This document shows, one piece after another, positions 10,425-21,389 of a DNA stretch of 64,000 bases. The notes beneath the pieces are model-generated. The model saw only the letters and a program-made list of their open reading frames with translations. It was not told the origin of the DNA and did no database searches. Position numbers and translations under genes: made by a program. Positions within the stretch are counted from its first letter, which is position 1, and the number at the start of each line of letters is the position of its first letter. The DNA is from Valencia hispanica (taxonomy: Eukaryota; Chordata; Actinopteri; Cyprinodontiformes; Valenciidae). The stretch spans positions 3,787,501 to 3,851,500 of the forward strand of contig OY747705.1 of the NCBI GenBank assembly GCA_963556495.2, read 5' to 3'.

Positions 10425-13400
10425 AATATAATTCAGTTTATTTATATAGCGCCAATTCACAACAGATGTCATCTCAAGGCACTTAACAAGAAGTCATTTC
10501 AATACATTTAAATTTTTTACAGTTAAAAAATTTCCTATTTAAGGAATCCCAGCAGATTGCGTCAGTCATTGGCGTGAGGTTGGGCCCATTGATGCAGACT
10601 TTCCAACCACAGCAATCCTTCAGCAATCCCTCATACTGAGCAAGCATGTAGCGACGGTGGAGAGGAAAAACTCCCCTTTTACAGGAAGAAACCTCCAACA
10701 GAACCAGGCTCAGTAGGAGCGACCATCTGCCACGATCGTTTGGGGGTTTGAGAAGACAGAGCAGAGACACAGAAGAAACAGAAGATCTGATATCAGAGTA
10801 CTTTCTATCTTACAAGTAAAAAGTTGATAACATGCCACAGTGGATGTTCAGTTACTGGGAGCATCATCCCAGTCGATGCCCCCCGTCCAACAGGGCATTG
10901 TAGCTAAGCAGGATACCAGACCAGGTATATCTTCGAAGGAGAGAAAAACACTGAGAGAAAACAAAGTTAACAGTCGAAATAACAGAATGAACTGTAATAC
11001 AACTGGAGAGTCGTAGGAGAAAAGGAAGTAGCAGAGTGAAAAAAAATTGGTAAATCTGTCCTCCAGCAGTCTAAGCCTATAGCAGCATGACTACAGAGAT
11101 AGCTCAGGATGACCTAAGCCACTCTAACTATAAGCTTTATCAAAAAGGAAAGTTTTAAGCCTGGCCTTAAAAGTAAACAGAGTGTCTGCCTCACGGACTA
11201 AAGCTGGGAGCTGGTTCCACAGGAGAGGAGCCTGATAACGAAAAGATCTGCCTCCCATTCTACTTTTAGAAATCCTAGGAACTACAAGTAAACCTGCAGT
11301 CTGAGAGCGAAGTGTTCTGTGGTGAACATATGGAACAATCAGATCTCCGATATATGATGGGGCTTGATTATTAAGGGCTTTGTATGTAAGAAGAATGATC
11401 TTAAATTCTATTCTGGATTTAACAGGGAGCCAATGAAGGGAAGCTAAAACCGGAGAAATTTGATCTCTCTTTTTAACATTCATCAGAACTCTTGCTGCCG
11501 CATTTTGGATCAACTGAAGACTTTTAATGGCATTTTGTGGACTTCCTGATAGTAAAGAATTACAGTAGTAAGTCCTAGAAACCTTTTTAATATGGGATTT
11601 AAATGTCATGTCTTGGTCAAAAATAACGCAGAGGTTCTTTACGTTATTTCTGGGGGCCAATTTAATGCTATCCAGATGAAGTGATTGACTAAACAGTTTA
11701 TTTTTTAGAACTTCTGGTCCAAAGACAGCAACTTCTGTCTTGTCAGAATTTAAGAGCAAAAAGTCTAGAGTCATCCATGTTTTTATTTCTTCCAGACATG
11801 CGTGCAATCTACCTAACTGACTGGATTCATCAGGATTTATGGATAAATATAGTTGTGTATCATCGGCATAGCTGTGGAAATTTATCCCATGCTGTCTAAT
11901 GATTCTACCAATTGGGAGCATGTATATGGTGAAAAGAATTGGTCCAAGCACAGAACCCTGTGGAACTCCACAAGTAACCCTTGAGAGTGAAGAAATGTAT
12001 CATTTAGATGAACAAACTGGAATCTGTCAGACAAATATGATTTAAACCAGCCTAGTGCTGTTCCTTTGATCCCTGAAACATGTTCAAGCCTTTCTAAGAG
12101 AATATTATGATAGAATGTGCCAAAAGCAGCACTGAGATCTAACAAAACCGGAAGAGACACAAGTCCATTATCTGAGGCCATGAGAATATCATTAGAAACA
12201 TTCACCAGTGCTGTTTAGGTGCTATGATAAGCTTTAAAACCTGACTGAAACTCTTCAAATAGGTCGTTACTGTTTAGATGCTCACAGACTTGATTAGCAA
12301 CCATTTTACCGATTAGCAAGGACTTTGGACAAGATAGGAAGGTTAGATATAGGTCTGCAATTCACTAAGTCATCTTGATCAAGGGAAGGTTTCTTGAGTA
12401 AAGGTTTAATTGCAGCCATGGGCGCTGTAAAGGGGTGGAAGGTTAGGACGATTCTAAGGACCCAGGCTGATGAAGGGCCCAGAAGAGCAGACCATTTTTT
12501 CTTTTCCTATCTATTTTCTCATTGTAATACATACGTTAAATGTGTTAGGGCCCCTCATGCCCTTAATGTTTATTTAGTCTATTTTGACCATAGATTTAAT
12601 ATTTAACAAATAATTTATTTACTGTTTCAGTCACACCCCTCCCCTTTTCAATGGTTCATTCCACCTGTCCTTCCGAGCTGCTTGCTTTCAGTGTTGCCAA
12701 CTTAGGAATTTTGTATAAGGACTTTTCAAACCCCCTTAACGACTTTTTTCCCCCAAAAAGCGCCTAGCGACAAATGCAGCGACGTTTCAGACCACCCTTA
12801 GCTACTTTCTGTGAAACTTTGTTGCCGATATTTCCTGCAGTTTAGAGAGCCAGCTTGCTCCTTCACAACGCTCAGAAAGGGAATGATCTGCGTATGTGTG
12901 TGCAGCATGATCAGACTATGTCCACTGACCAATCAAACCTTTTTCGGTTAATTTCATCCACTCACAAACGAAGTTGTTTTGTACTTAATGTTAATTCAAA
13001 AGTAAAAAATAACTCTGCATGTATATAGACCATAGATCGATCTTTCAACGGGAATTAAGGCAGAAGCTTGTCTGTATTATGCTGCATCACACACCTGTGA
13101 TGCATTCAAGGAACGTTCGAAATGTATGGTGAGTTCAAAAACGTAGGACATTTAAAACTTAGGACAAAAAACCCCACCGAAAATAATACCATAAGCAATA
13201 AACTTCTGATTAATGGCAGTTGGCAAGAAACATTTGATGCATGCTAAATATGCCCTACTTATTTTTTTTTACAAAGTACTAAAAAACAAACTAACAACAT
13301 CTATATTCTCTCTATTAATTTCGTCTTCTTGAGATATCTGAGCAATTTTTTTCCCAGAAATTTAAATTTAAATTTAAACTGAACCGCCTGAAAAATCATA

Positions 13401-13608
13401 ACCCCGCCCCCAGACAACATAAAAAAAATTCTACAAAGTGGGCGGTGCCAGGAAGAACGGAGGGGTATGGCCAAGTGTTGAGGAAAAGCGGAAGGGGGAC
13501 GTGGGGGTATGTTCCGGAGGACAATGACAGCTCGCTTGATGTGACACTGAAACATGGACAGTGACCAAAGCCACGTTGGCAGTTTTGCGACTGATCAACA
13601 TTCATCTG

Positions 13609-14022
13609 TTTTGAACGTTAGCCTATGTTAGCAGTACCACTCAGAGACTGGACTCCTCCTGTCTCCCTCTGCCTCAGCAGCACCGGGCTTGTGCGGCGCT
13701 GGGTCGGCGCCCTGAGCCAGCGGATCTCCTCCGTCGTCACCGGAGATAAGATAAGATAAGATAAGAGATACTTTAATAATCCCCGTGGGGAAATTAAGTT
13801 TCGGTACAACCAATCCAAACAGGATTTGGAAGACCGCGGTAGCAGCCGGCTTTACCAGCTCCCCTTTTTATAGATAGAGGGAGGCTTTATGGAGCTCAGC
13901 GGCCCCGAGCCGTATCAATTCGAGCCGCTGGCTCTGTCCGCTGTCCGAGGCTGGCGCTGCTGCTGAGGGAGAGAGAGACAGGAGGAGGTCGGTCTCTGAA
14001 TGGTAATGCTAACATTCAAAAC
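13609..14022. repeat. Imperfect long palindrome inside block X
   Basis: TTTTGAACGTTAGC with the following CTCAGAGACTGG...CTCCTCCTGTCTC at the left is mirrored by GAGACAGGAGGAGG...CTCTGAATGG and TAACATTCAAAAC at the right. The same palindrome occurs at 38540-38822. A 130-bp LINE-tail insertion separates the arms here. Confidence 0.75.
13743..13873 (-). mobile_element. Short Rex1-like LINE 3' tail insertion
   Basis: This segment is absent from the homologous block at 38.68 kb, where CTCTATCT runs straight into CCGGTGACG. On the minus strand it ends in repeated ATCTT units after a CCCCACGGGGATTATTAAAG stretch, like the Rex1-type tail at 36440-36481. It is a 5'-truncated insertion of about 130 bp. 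Confidence 0.65.
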
Positions 14023-15504
14023 AGTATGTTAGCTATGCTAACTAAGTGCTAATGTGAAATTAATGGTAACCTGAAAAACACAATCCCACTCCAAACTCGC
14101 CACGGGGCCGGTATGTCTGATAGTTTTATACCCAAACCCACGGGGCGTGTCTGTGAGACCATGGCTGCTGTGACGCAGTCGATGCCTGTGACGTAGAGAT
14201 GTACCGTTCTCCACCAATCACAAAATTCAAATGCAGTAGCCACAGTTCAACCCTAAGAGGGCAGCACTAAGATGTTTTAAGACCAAAAAGTGTAGAATTA
14301 AACAAGTTTACACCAAAATGTAAAAAAATCCCCAGAAACTGGAAGACTGCATTGGTAAAGACCCATTTATACAGTTTAAAAGCAAAAAAAAGTTGATTTG
14401 GGGTTTAGTTAATCTTTAAAAGGTCTTTGATGTCCAGTTGCAATTTGATATCTTGTAAATTTTGTACCAGTTTTCTCAACAGTTTACTTCAGGCAAAATA
14501 ATAGAACATGTTCCACAGTCTCTTCTTGAAGACAGAAGTCACATTTCCCTGTAGCATGTTTCCCCTGTTTAAATAATGTATTGTTTAACCCTGTAATCCT
14601 AATCTAAATATAATTATTTCCTCCTTTCTGTTTTATTTGTCATCACGTGAGGACGTCATCATTATGCAAATTAGCGTATGACGTCATCTGGCGACATCTA
14701 GTGACTTTCTGGACAACTGTCTCCGACAGAAAGTAGCTTAAGTTTTAAAAGTGCACAAGGGATGTCTATCGGGGTAAATTTTATCTGTTAAAAGTATGGG
14801 GGGCCCAGACATTTTTTTCCCAAAGGGCCCAGAATTTCTGGCGGCACCCCTGATTACAGCTATTTTAAATTTTTGTGGTACGTATCCATTTACTAAGGAT
14901 AGATTCATCATATCCAAAATGGGGCCAGGAACCAAATGGAACACTTCTTTTAATAATTTGGTTGGGATTGGGTCCAACATACAAGTTGAAGGTTTAGATG
15001 AGGCTAATATTTTTGACAATTCCGAAAGCTCGACTGAATCAAAATAGCCTAAGCACAAATTAGGCTCTACAGTTCTTTCTGATAATGCCTCATGTACTGA
15101 GGAAGAAGTAATCATGTTTGGGAGGATGCCAATGATTTTATTTTTAATAGAATTAATTTTATTTATGAAGAATCCCATAAAATCATCACTGCTAAGAGCT
15201 GGGGGAATAGTTGGCTCAACAGAGCTATGACTCTGTGTACGTTTGGCAACAGTACTTAAAAGAAACCTAGGATTGTTTTTATTCGCCTCTATTAATGATG
15301 AAAAATATGCTGTTCTAGCTTGTCGAAGGGTCTTTTTATACAGCAGTAGACTGGTATTCCAGGTTAAATCTGAATCCTCTAGATGTGTAGAGCGCCATTT
15401 TCTCTCCAACTTCCTAGTATTCTGCTTTAAAGTATGCAACTCGTTAAACCAAGGAGTCAGCCTCTTATGGCTAGCCATTTTCTTTTTTAAGGGGGCTACA
15501 CTAT

Positions 15505-16365
15505 CTAATGCCAAACGCAATGAGGATGTAACGCTGTTACAGCCTTGTCTGATAAAGCTCTACTATAATGAAATTTTCTTTCAGATTTAAGATGGTCAGT
15601 TAAAGTAAATTCAAAAGTTATCAAGAAGTGGTCAGACAGGACTGGGTTATTTGGGTGGACTGTTATTTCCCCATACTCAATACCATATGTCAGTACAAGG
15701 TCCAAAGTGTGTTTACCCGAGTGTGTGGATCCCTGTACTTTTTGAGTAAAACCAATTGAGTCTAAAATAGCATTAAAGGGTGCATTTAGGCTATCACTTT
15801 CAGTGTCCACATGAATATTGAAGTCCCCCACTAAAATGACCCTATCAGTATTTAATACTAAATCAGATAAAAAATGTGAGATCTGATCCAAGAATTGAGA
15901 GTAAGGGCCTGGTGGATGATACAAAACCACAAACAAAAATGGTCTTAATGTTTTGCAACTTGGATGAGGAAAATTAAGGGTTAGATGTTCAAATGAACTG
16001 TAGCTATCTATTTGTCTGGAACTAATTAGTAAATCAGAACAAAAAATGATTGCAACTCCTCCTCGCCCAGTACTTCTAGGAATGTAAAAATGTAAATGAC
16101 TGGAAGGAGTTGATTCATTTATACTGACATCATCCTCCTGCTGCAACCAGGTTTCTGTGAGACAAAGCAAATCGACGTGATTATCACAAATCAAGTAATT
16201 TATTAACAAAGTCTTTGAGGAGAGAGATCTTATGTTTAATAAACCACATTTAATAGATTTATTTTTCTGTTCAGTCAAAGTCGTATTTATCTTTATGAGA
16301 TTTCCATGATTTGCTTTCGTTGGCTTAACTTTTAATCCATTTAATTTTGACCATGGGCAAGACAA
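15505..16365 (-). pseudogene. L2 LINE ORF2, endonuclease domain
   Basis: AP-like endonuclease that nicks target DNA for target-primed reverse transcription. Visible motifs: NIRSL (44-48), TET (70-72) with the catalytic Glu, GDFN (180-183), DLVL (222-225) and SDHF (244-247). The frame begins at ATG 16365, about 95 bp after ORF1. After LSDKAVT it loses homology to the 52.6-kb copy: a deletion of roughly 165 bp joins it, out of frame, to the region coding [11 protein letters not shown]. Sense coding then continues in another frame from 15520. Confidence 0.85.
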
Positions 16366-16458
16366 TGTTTCTATAGGGTTATGAGTGGATAACAGTACAG
16401 AAGCAGCAGAGAGGTGGGTTAAACTATGACTCTGCTTCCTGGTCTGGACCCCGGGTTG

Positions 16459-17343
16459 TCAGTGTTGTGGAGGACTTATAAATTCGGCCATATTCCTAGA
16501 AAGAAGAGCTGCTCCATCCAAAGTGGGATGGATGCCGTCTCTCCGGATCAGACCAGGTTTTCCCCAAAATGTTCGCCAGTTATCAATGTAGCCCACATCA
16601 TTTGCAGGACACCACCTTGACAACCATTGGTGGAATGACAGCATGCGGCTAAACATGTCGTCACTGGTCCGATCGGGCAGGGGACCAGAAAAGATTACCG
16701 AGTCTGACATTGTTTTGGCAAACTTACACACCGAAGCAACACTAATTTTTGTGACCTCCGATTGGCGTAACCGGGTGTCATTACCGCCAGTGTGAATAAC
16801 AATCTTACTGTATTTACGCTTATCTTTAGCCAGCAGTTTCAGGTAGGATTTGATGTCGCCCGTTCTGGCCCCTGGCAAGCATTTGACTATGGTCAATGGT
16901 GTCTCTAATGCCACGTTTCTGACTATGGAGCTGCCAATTACCAGGGTCGGCTTCTGAGCGGCTGTATCGCTGAGCGGGGAAAATCTGTTAGAAACGTGGA
17001 CCGGTTTGTGGTGGCCCATGGGCTGGGTCCTAGAACTATGCTTCCTACGTACCGTCACCCAGCCGGCCTGACGTCCCGGCTGCGCGGGCTCTACCGGAGG
17101 ACGGCTAGGGGATTCTATCCTTGTTGGCTCCGCGCTGGCTAATGGGCCTCAGCTATCTGCTGGTTTTTCAACAGCGCGGAGCCGTGCTTCTAATTCCGAT
17201 ACCCTCGCCTCCAAAGCTACAAAAATATTACATTTATTACAGTTACCATTATCACTAAAGGAGGCAGGGAAGTAACTAATCATCTGACACAGAGAGCAAG
17301 AGAGAAGTGAAGAGTTAGAGACAGGAGAAAGAAGAGTAGCCAT
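16459..17343 (-). pseudogene. L2 LINE ORF1 with SGNH esterase domain, one stop
   Basis: The reading frame runs from ATG at 17343 to the stop at 16459-16461 (294 codons), broken only by TGA at 17149-17151 (codon 65). The 51.4-kb copy has CGA there, a CpG-to-TpG change. Order: Ser-rich N-terminus, a C-N-K-C pair (35-38), a short coiled coil (VALEARVSELEARLRAVEK, 42-60), a Pro-rich linker and basic patch, then an SGNH/GDSL hydrolase-like domain. That domain has block I GSS (137-139), GGND (186-189) and DGIHP (269-273). Esterase ORF1 proteins are established for CR1/L2-type LINEs, where they bind RNA or act with lipids. All three blocks keep their key residues here. Confidence 0.85.
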
Positions 17344-17604
17344 AGCCGCAATGAAGCTAAGCTAACTAAACTAGCGAGACCTTACCACCCCAAGAAAAAC
17401 TGTGTGAAACACAAGGAGTTCCCAAAATGTAAAGTACACCACCACAAAAAGCGTGTTTTAGTGTGCTTGTGTGTTAAAATAACTTAGAAAGGCCTCAGCA
17501 CAGAGAAAATAATATTGATTCAAGACAGTCTGAACACCAAACAGCTACAGGGAGTGCAACAGCGACAACAGGAAATGACGCAATACGCCTTACCCCGTCA
17601 CAGA

Positions 17605-18040
17605 TCCGTCCTGTCCTGTCCTGTAATACTGGCTGCTACAGGAGATCAGCACACACAAGACACATACACACCCTGTCCCCTGCTTTTTACTACAAAAACA
17701 TTGCTCCATCTGTTTCTATCTCTTTAAGTGAACATACAATAAAATTAAACATCTAGAATAATAAAAACAATATTTGGGAGATCCATCCACAATGGAAGTC
17801 ACCCCACAGTACCCAGAGGGTTACCACAGGGACTGCCATGATCAGGGCAGACAGGTATCCACAGCACAGCCATAAGGCTGCAGTGCAGAGCCCCGCCCAC
17901 CATGACAAAAGCGATCCCAATGGCTAAACTGGCAGTGCTTTCCCAGCGAGAAAGATCCCGATGAAGGAAACACTCGAATTAGTCTGTATAAAACAATTTG
18001 TAAAAACACTTCAGTAACATACAATAATAACAATAATAAC
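17605..18040 (-). other. Intergenic stretch with possible exon remnant
   Basis: Minus-strand 17976-17836 is bounded by a TTATACAG-type acceptor and a GTG|GTAACC donor-like site. One frame reads a hydrophobic, membrane-like stretch (SLAIGIAFVMVGGALHCSLM) followed by AVLWIPVC. The preceding part (SSVSFIGIFLAGK) is one frame off. It could be a decayed host or transposon exon. I recognise no family. Confidence 0.25.
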
Positions 18041-18240
18041 AATTATTATTATTATTTTAAAAATATTAAAAAACAGATAAACAATAATAGAAAATAATAT
18101 GAAAAGAAAATAATAAGAAAAATAAATAATAAGAAAATAAAAAATAATAAGAAAATATAAATAAGTAAATAAATAAATACATTAAGAACTAAATAAATAA
18201 ATAAAATAAAGAATAACATAAGAAAATAAAAATACATAAA
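18041..18240. repeat. AT-rich low-complexity (AAT/AAAT-type)
   Basis: About 200 bp of A/T with sparse G and C, built from ATAAT, AAATA and AAGAAAAT units. The long hydrophobic open frame on the minus strand here is a by-product of composition. Confidence 0.9.
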
Positions 18241-20744
18241 TAACCATTGGAGTGAACTGGCCTGTTAATATGCAGCTCATTTAATATTTATGCCCTGGCC
18301 GAGTGGGCAGGAAACAGATCTTTCTATTGTAGGGCTTTATTATGGGGTTGGATCTGGCCATATATCAGGCCGGGGCCATTTTTAGCCCCAACAAAGTTTA
18401 TATGCTATATAGAGGCTCAAAGAACAGTTTCCAACAAATTTTGTTCTAGAACCCCTTTAAGTCATTCAGGCATAGACCTTGATCGATGCCCCTCTAAGTA
18501 TGTAATAAGGACATGTAAAAATCTTTTTAAAATTATTGACTTGATTGTAAAGACTACCACTGAAATACATTTTTAAACAACTAAACAAGTCTGTCCTACA
18601 TTTGCTTTCAAACCAAGACATTCTTGTTGCCTGACCTATTTTAACACTTTTTTCTCAGGCACACACAGAAGTATGGAACTACACACTGTATCAAGCTGTA
18701 GCTATTCCACCCTACCATTCACACATTGATGTTTCTTTCATTTTTAGTCAGCCACAAGTCCTAAGATACTGGATTGTACATGGACAGGTTACATGGCACA
18801 GATCCTGACACTGTATCAGGCTCCATTAGCATCAAGGCATCAGTCAGGGAGGAGGAAAAGGCTCTGCAGGCTTTCTGAACTCACTCAGCAGAATCTTCAT
18901 ATCAAACACTTACATTCTGTTTCATGAATCCCAAACCTTTATTCTGCACCGAAAGCATGCAATTGTTTTATCTGCTGGAAGCCACAAATTTGATGTTTTT
19001 TTTTTTAGAAGTTGGAGACCAAAAGATTCCAAAAGAAGATTTCATGTAAGAGAGAATTGGGTTAGTACCAATCAGTCATTGATATACTCTGTACCCTGTT
19101 ATCAATAATAAAACTGCATTTTAAAAGCTGAATTATCTTTGAAGCTTTCAAAAGGCAAAGAAATAAAACATGCGTCTGTCCTCACTCAGCTAAGCTTACA
19201 TGGCTCCCTTCAGAGATAGAACAAGAAATCATCTTCATGCAAGCAGAGTTCTCCCAGTAAATTTAATGTTTTATTCATAAGCATTTCTCTTCATCATTGT
19301 CAGCCTTCCTCCTCACTCACCAAAGTCTGGATCTTCCTCCAAAAAATGAATAAATAAATAATGACTAGAAATGACGACTTGAATAAATAAATAAATAAAT
19401 AAATAAAACACACTTACTTGTCAGTCTGGGTCTGCAACTGAACCCTTGACATTTTGTTTATTTTTTTATTTTTTACAGCTGTTGCAGTTGCATGTAGCAT
19501 GGTTACATTGCTGCTGTCTTTGTTTGCAGTGCTGAGATGCGTGGATTGGATTGGCAGAACTGACTGAAAGGAGAGACATTGAGGATGTCAAATCTATACT
19601 TTTAGCTTCAGGAAGACATGGTTGAAGCTCCAAATAACCACATTCAGTGCCAGGGTTCAACCTACTGATCAACACTCAAAAGGGAATAGTTGTTGTTTAG
19701 TATATGATGCAAACATACCACTCTAGATTTTTTTGTATACAAAATCAAAACATGATTTTTAAAGGTTTTGAGGAGGATTAAAGGGGACTAAAAATTAAAT
19801 AATCAGATCATTATTTAAATACAGATTCAGTTTTAGCCCCATTACTGTGTGCAGACTGTTTATGTATTGGATTTATTAAACAACCTTTTTCCAAATCTGA
19901 ACAGAGAATTAAGTCCATTATATTGATTTCTCAGGATATGCTTACATAGCTGAAGCCATATCTTCCAAACTGCGATTAGCGCATTGGTTCCCAAAAAATA
20001 ATATCAGAGGTTCTGCTAGATATTTTTACACTCTAAATCCACAATCTATTTTTACAAATCAACTTGTAAAATTATAACACATTCAAAAGGTATTTTTTGT
20101 TAATTTTAAATAATATTCAGTCTGAACAAGCTGAACTGTGAACTGCATATAAACACTGTGGCTTAAACGCGTCTCACATCCTGCATGGAACTGAAATGCG
20201 CACTTGTGCTTAATCAAATGTCCCAGATTGTTTCAGAGGTTATTGTGATGAGGTTTTGGATTTTTGCCTCGAACAGATGACTTCTTATGGGGATGTTGTT
20301 CTGGAGCCTGAATCCGCACTCCACTGCCACACTGGAGACTAAAAAAACCCTAGAATTTGAAAAATGGTTGGCTAATTTTATTGGTAGGCACATTTATGAC
20401 ATGTCCTTTTACATGTAGGGACTTTGAAGGGCTCTGCAGGTGGGAAGGTGCTTTCCAGGGTCTTTGAACTGCTAGATGATATCTGCATATTTTTAAAGGA
20501 AGAGTGCAGCGATCGTGCCCACAAATTTTACTGTAACAAGTTCTTTATTAAACTTACATACAGTGATTTGTTTCCACCCTGAAACCAATGCTCAATAAAT
20601 CAAATTCCTTGATGCAGGGCATAAACAGACACCTCCACATGGCAGATAAAGTGACATCACAGCAGGCTCACACCAGGTACTGGAAAGGTATGATGAGGGA
20701 AAGCCTCAGTTTTGAAAACAATCCTTTCCATTCCATTCCGGAAT
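18241..20744. other. AT-rich stretch, no gene seen
   Basis: Only short open frames without recognisable domains. A TAAA-type tetranucleotide run lies at 19382-19408. AAAAAATGAATAAATAAATAA nearby (19343-19361) is the same composition. Confidence 0.5.
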
Positions 20745-21278
20745 TGCGCCGCTCAAGGTGGCAGCATGTTGGAGTAGCTCTGTTACTTTGGTTCATATTT
20801 TTTTCTTTTTAAAAACATTAATTCTTCCATTTTTGGTAGAAACATTGTTTTTGTGGACAACTGTGCTCTCTGGTTTTGAATGCTGTGCAGCTGGAAGGAT
20901 TTTTGCTGATACTTTTTATTTTTGGACATTTGTTAAGATGCCTAACCATGGCAACAAGGTGGTTTACAACTGGCAGCAGCTGATTAACATCACAAAAGCT
21001 CAAATAATACCTCAACTACAGCCACAAAACCCTGATGTGTTGAAAAGAAGACGCCATAGATCCAGAGTATCCTCCACATCAGACTGTCATACAACTACAG
21101 AGCGTCTTCAGTCAGAGGCTTCTTCAGATCTGCAGAGCGCTACACGAGATCATCCCTACCCACAGCCATCAGCATCTACAACAAATCTTTGAAGGAACTT
21201 GCATAATGAGTTACAACAACATTTAATTTCCCTTTGGGATTAATAAAGTAATTTTGAATTGAATTGAATTGAATTTAC
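20745..21278 (+). mobile_element. Short composite LINE-derived element with small ORF
   Basis: The block begins CCGCTCAAGGTGGCAGCATG, contains an ORF from ATG at 20938 (PNHGNKVVYNWQQLIN..., about 84 codons, Lys/Arg-rich then Ser/Thr/Gln-rich), and ends with CCCTTTGGGATTAATAAAG plus four GAATT repeats. The ending is the tail type of fish non-LTR elements. The start looks like a LINE 5' leader. With no endonuclease or polymerase, it is most simply a non-autonomous deletion derivative mobilised in trans. Confidence 0.5.
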
Positions 21279-21389
21279 ATTAGTTATTTATTTCCTTTTG
21301 CAGATCTTTACATCTTTAAAGGACTTGTGCAGAGAAATTATTAAAAATTTAAAAAATTAAAAGCCATGAAAGCAATGTTGGATACTGAT

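Larger units (their letters stand above)
12417..14852. mobile_element. hAT-like insert in the L2 LINE
   Basis: The LINE copy at 56.9 kb is uninterrupted at this site, so the insert borders are seen directly. ATTGCAGC (12409-12416) and ATTACAGC (14853-14860) are an 8-bp target duplication with one mismatch, where the intact copy has a single ATTACAGC. Ends are CATGGGCGCTG and, reversed, CAGGGGTGCCG, the CA...TG form of hAT elements. There is no transposase. The interior is block X (about 12556-14560, also inverted at 37566-39870) and block Y (about 14575-14852, also at 42529-42800). Confidence 0.75.
11124..15520 (-). pseudogene. L2 LINE ORF2, reverse transcriptase, split by insertion
   Basis: The first part (15520 to 14853) covers the linker and the start of the polymerase domain. 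The hAT-like insert takes 14852-12417, then coding resumes from 12408 to the stop at 11124. Compared with the intact copy at 56364-58295, this one keeps the YADD box (around 11860), the C-terminal thumb and the HWLPVKSRIEFKI block. It has frame breaks near 12300 and 11950, and a short deletion after the QDMTFKSHIKKVSRT region. It cannot make an active polymerase. Confidence 0.85.
10425..17604 (-). mobile_element. L2/CR1-type LINE, copy 1, nearly full length
   Basis: Minus-strand non-LTR retrotransposon. Its 3' end with the short AATTC-type tail lies at 10425, followed by a 0.7-kb 3' UTR shared with 58296-59001, ORF2 (reverse transcriptase, then endonuclease), ORF1 with an esterase domain, and a 5' UTR ending near 17604. 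The 5' limit is set by loss of similarity with the plus-strand copy at 51103. Without the 2436-bp hAT-like insert it is about 4.7 kb. It also lacks a segment between endonuclease and reverse transcriptase that the 52.5-kb copy retains. It is inactive. Confidence 0.9.

Noticed and set aside
18052..18237. Minus-strand 61-residue protein made mostly of Phe, Leu, Ile and Tyr
   Set aside because: Direct consequence of AT-rich low-complexity DNA.
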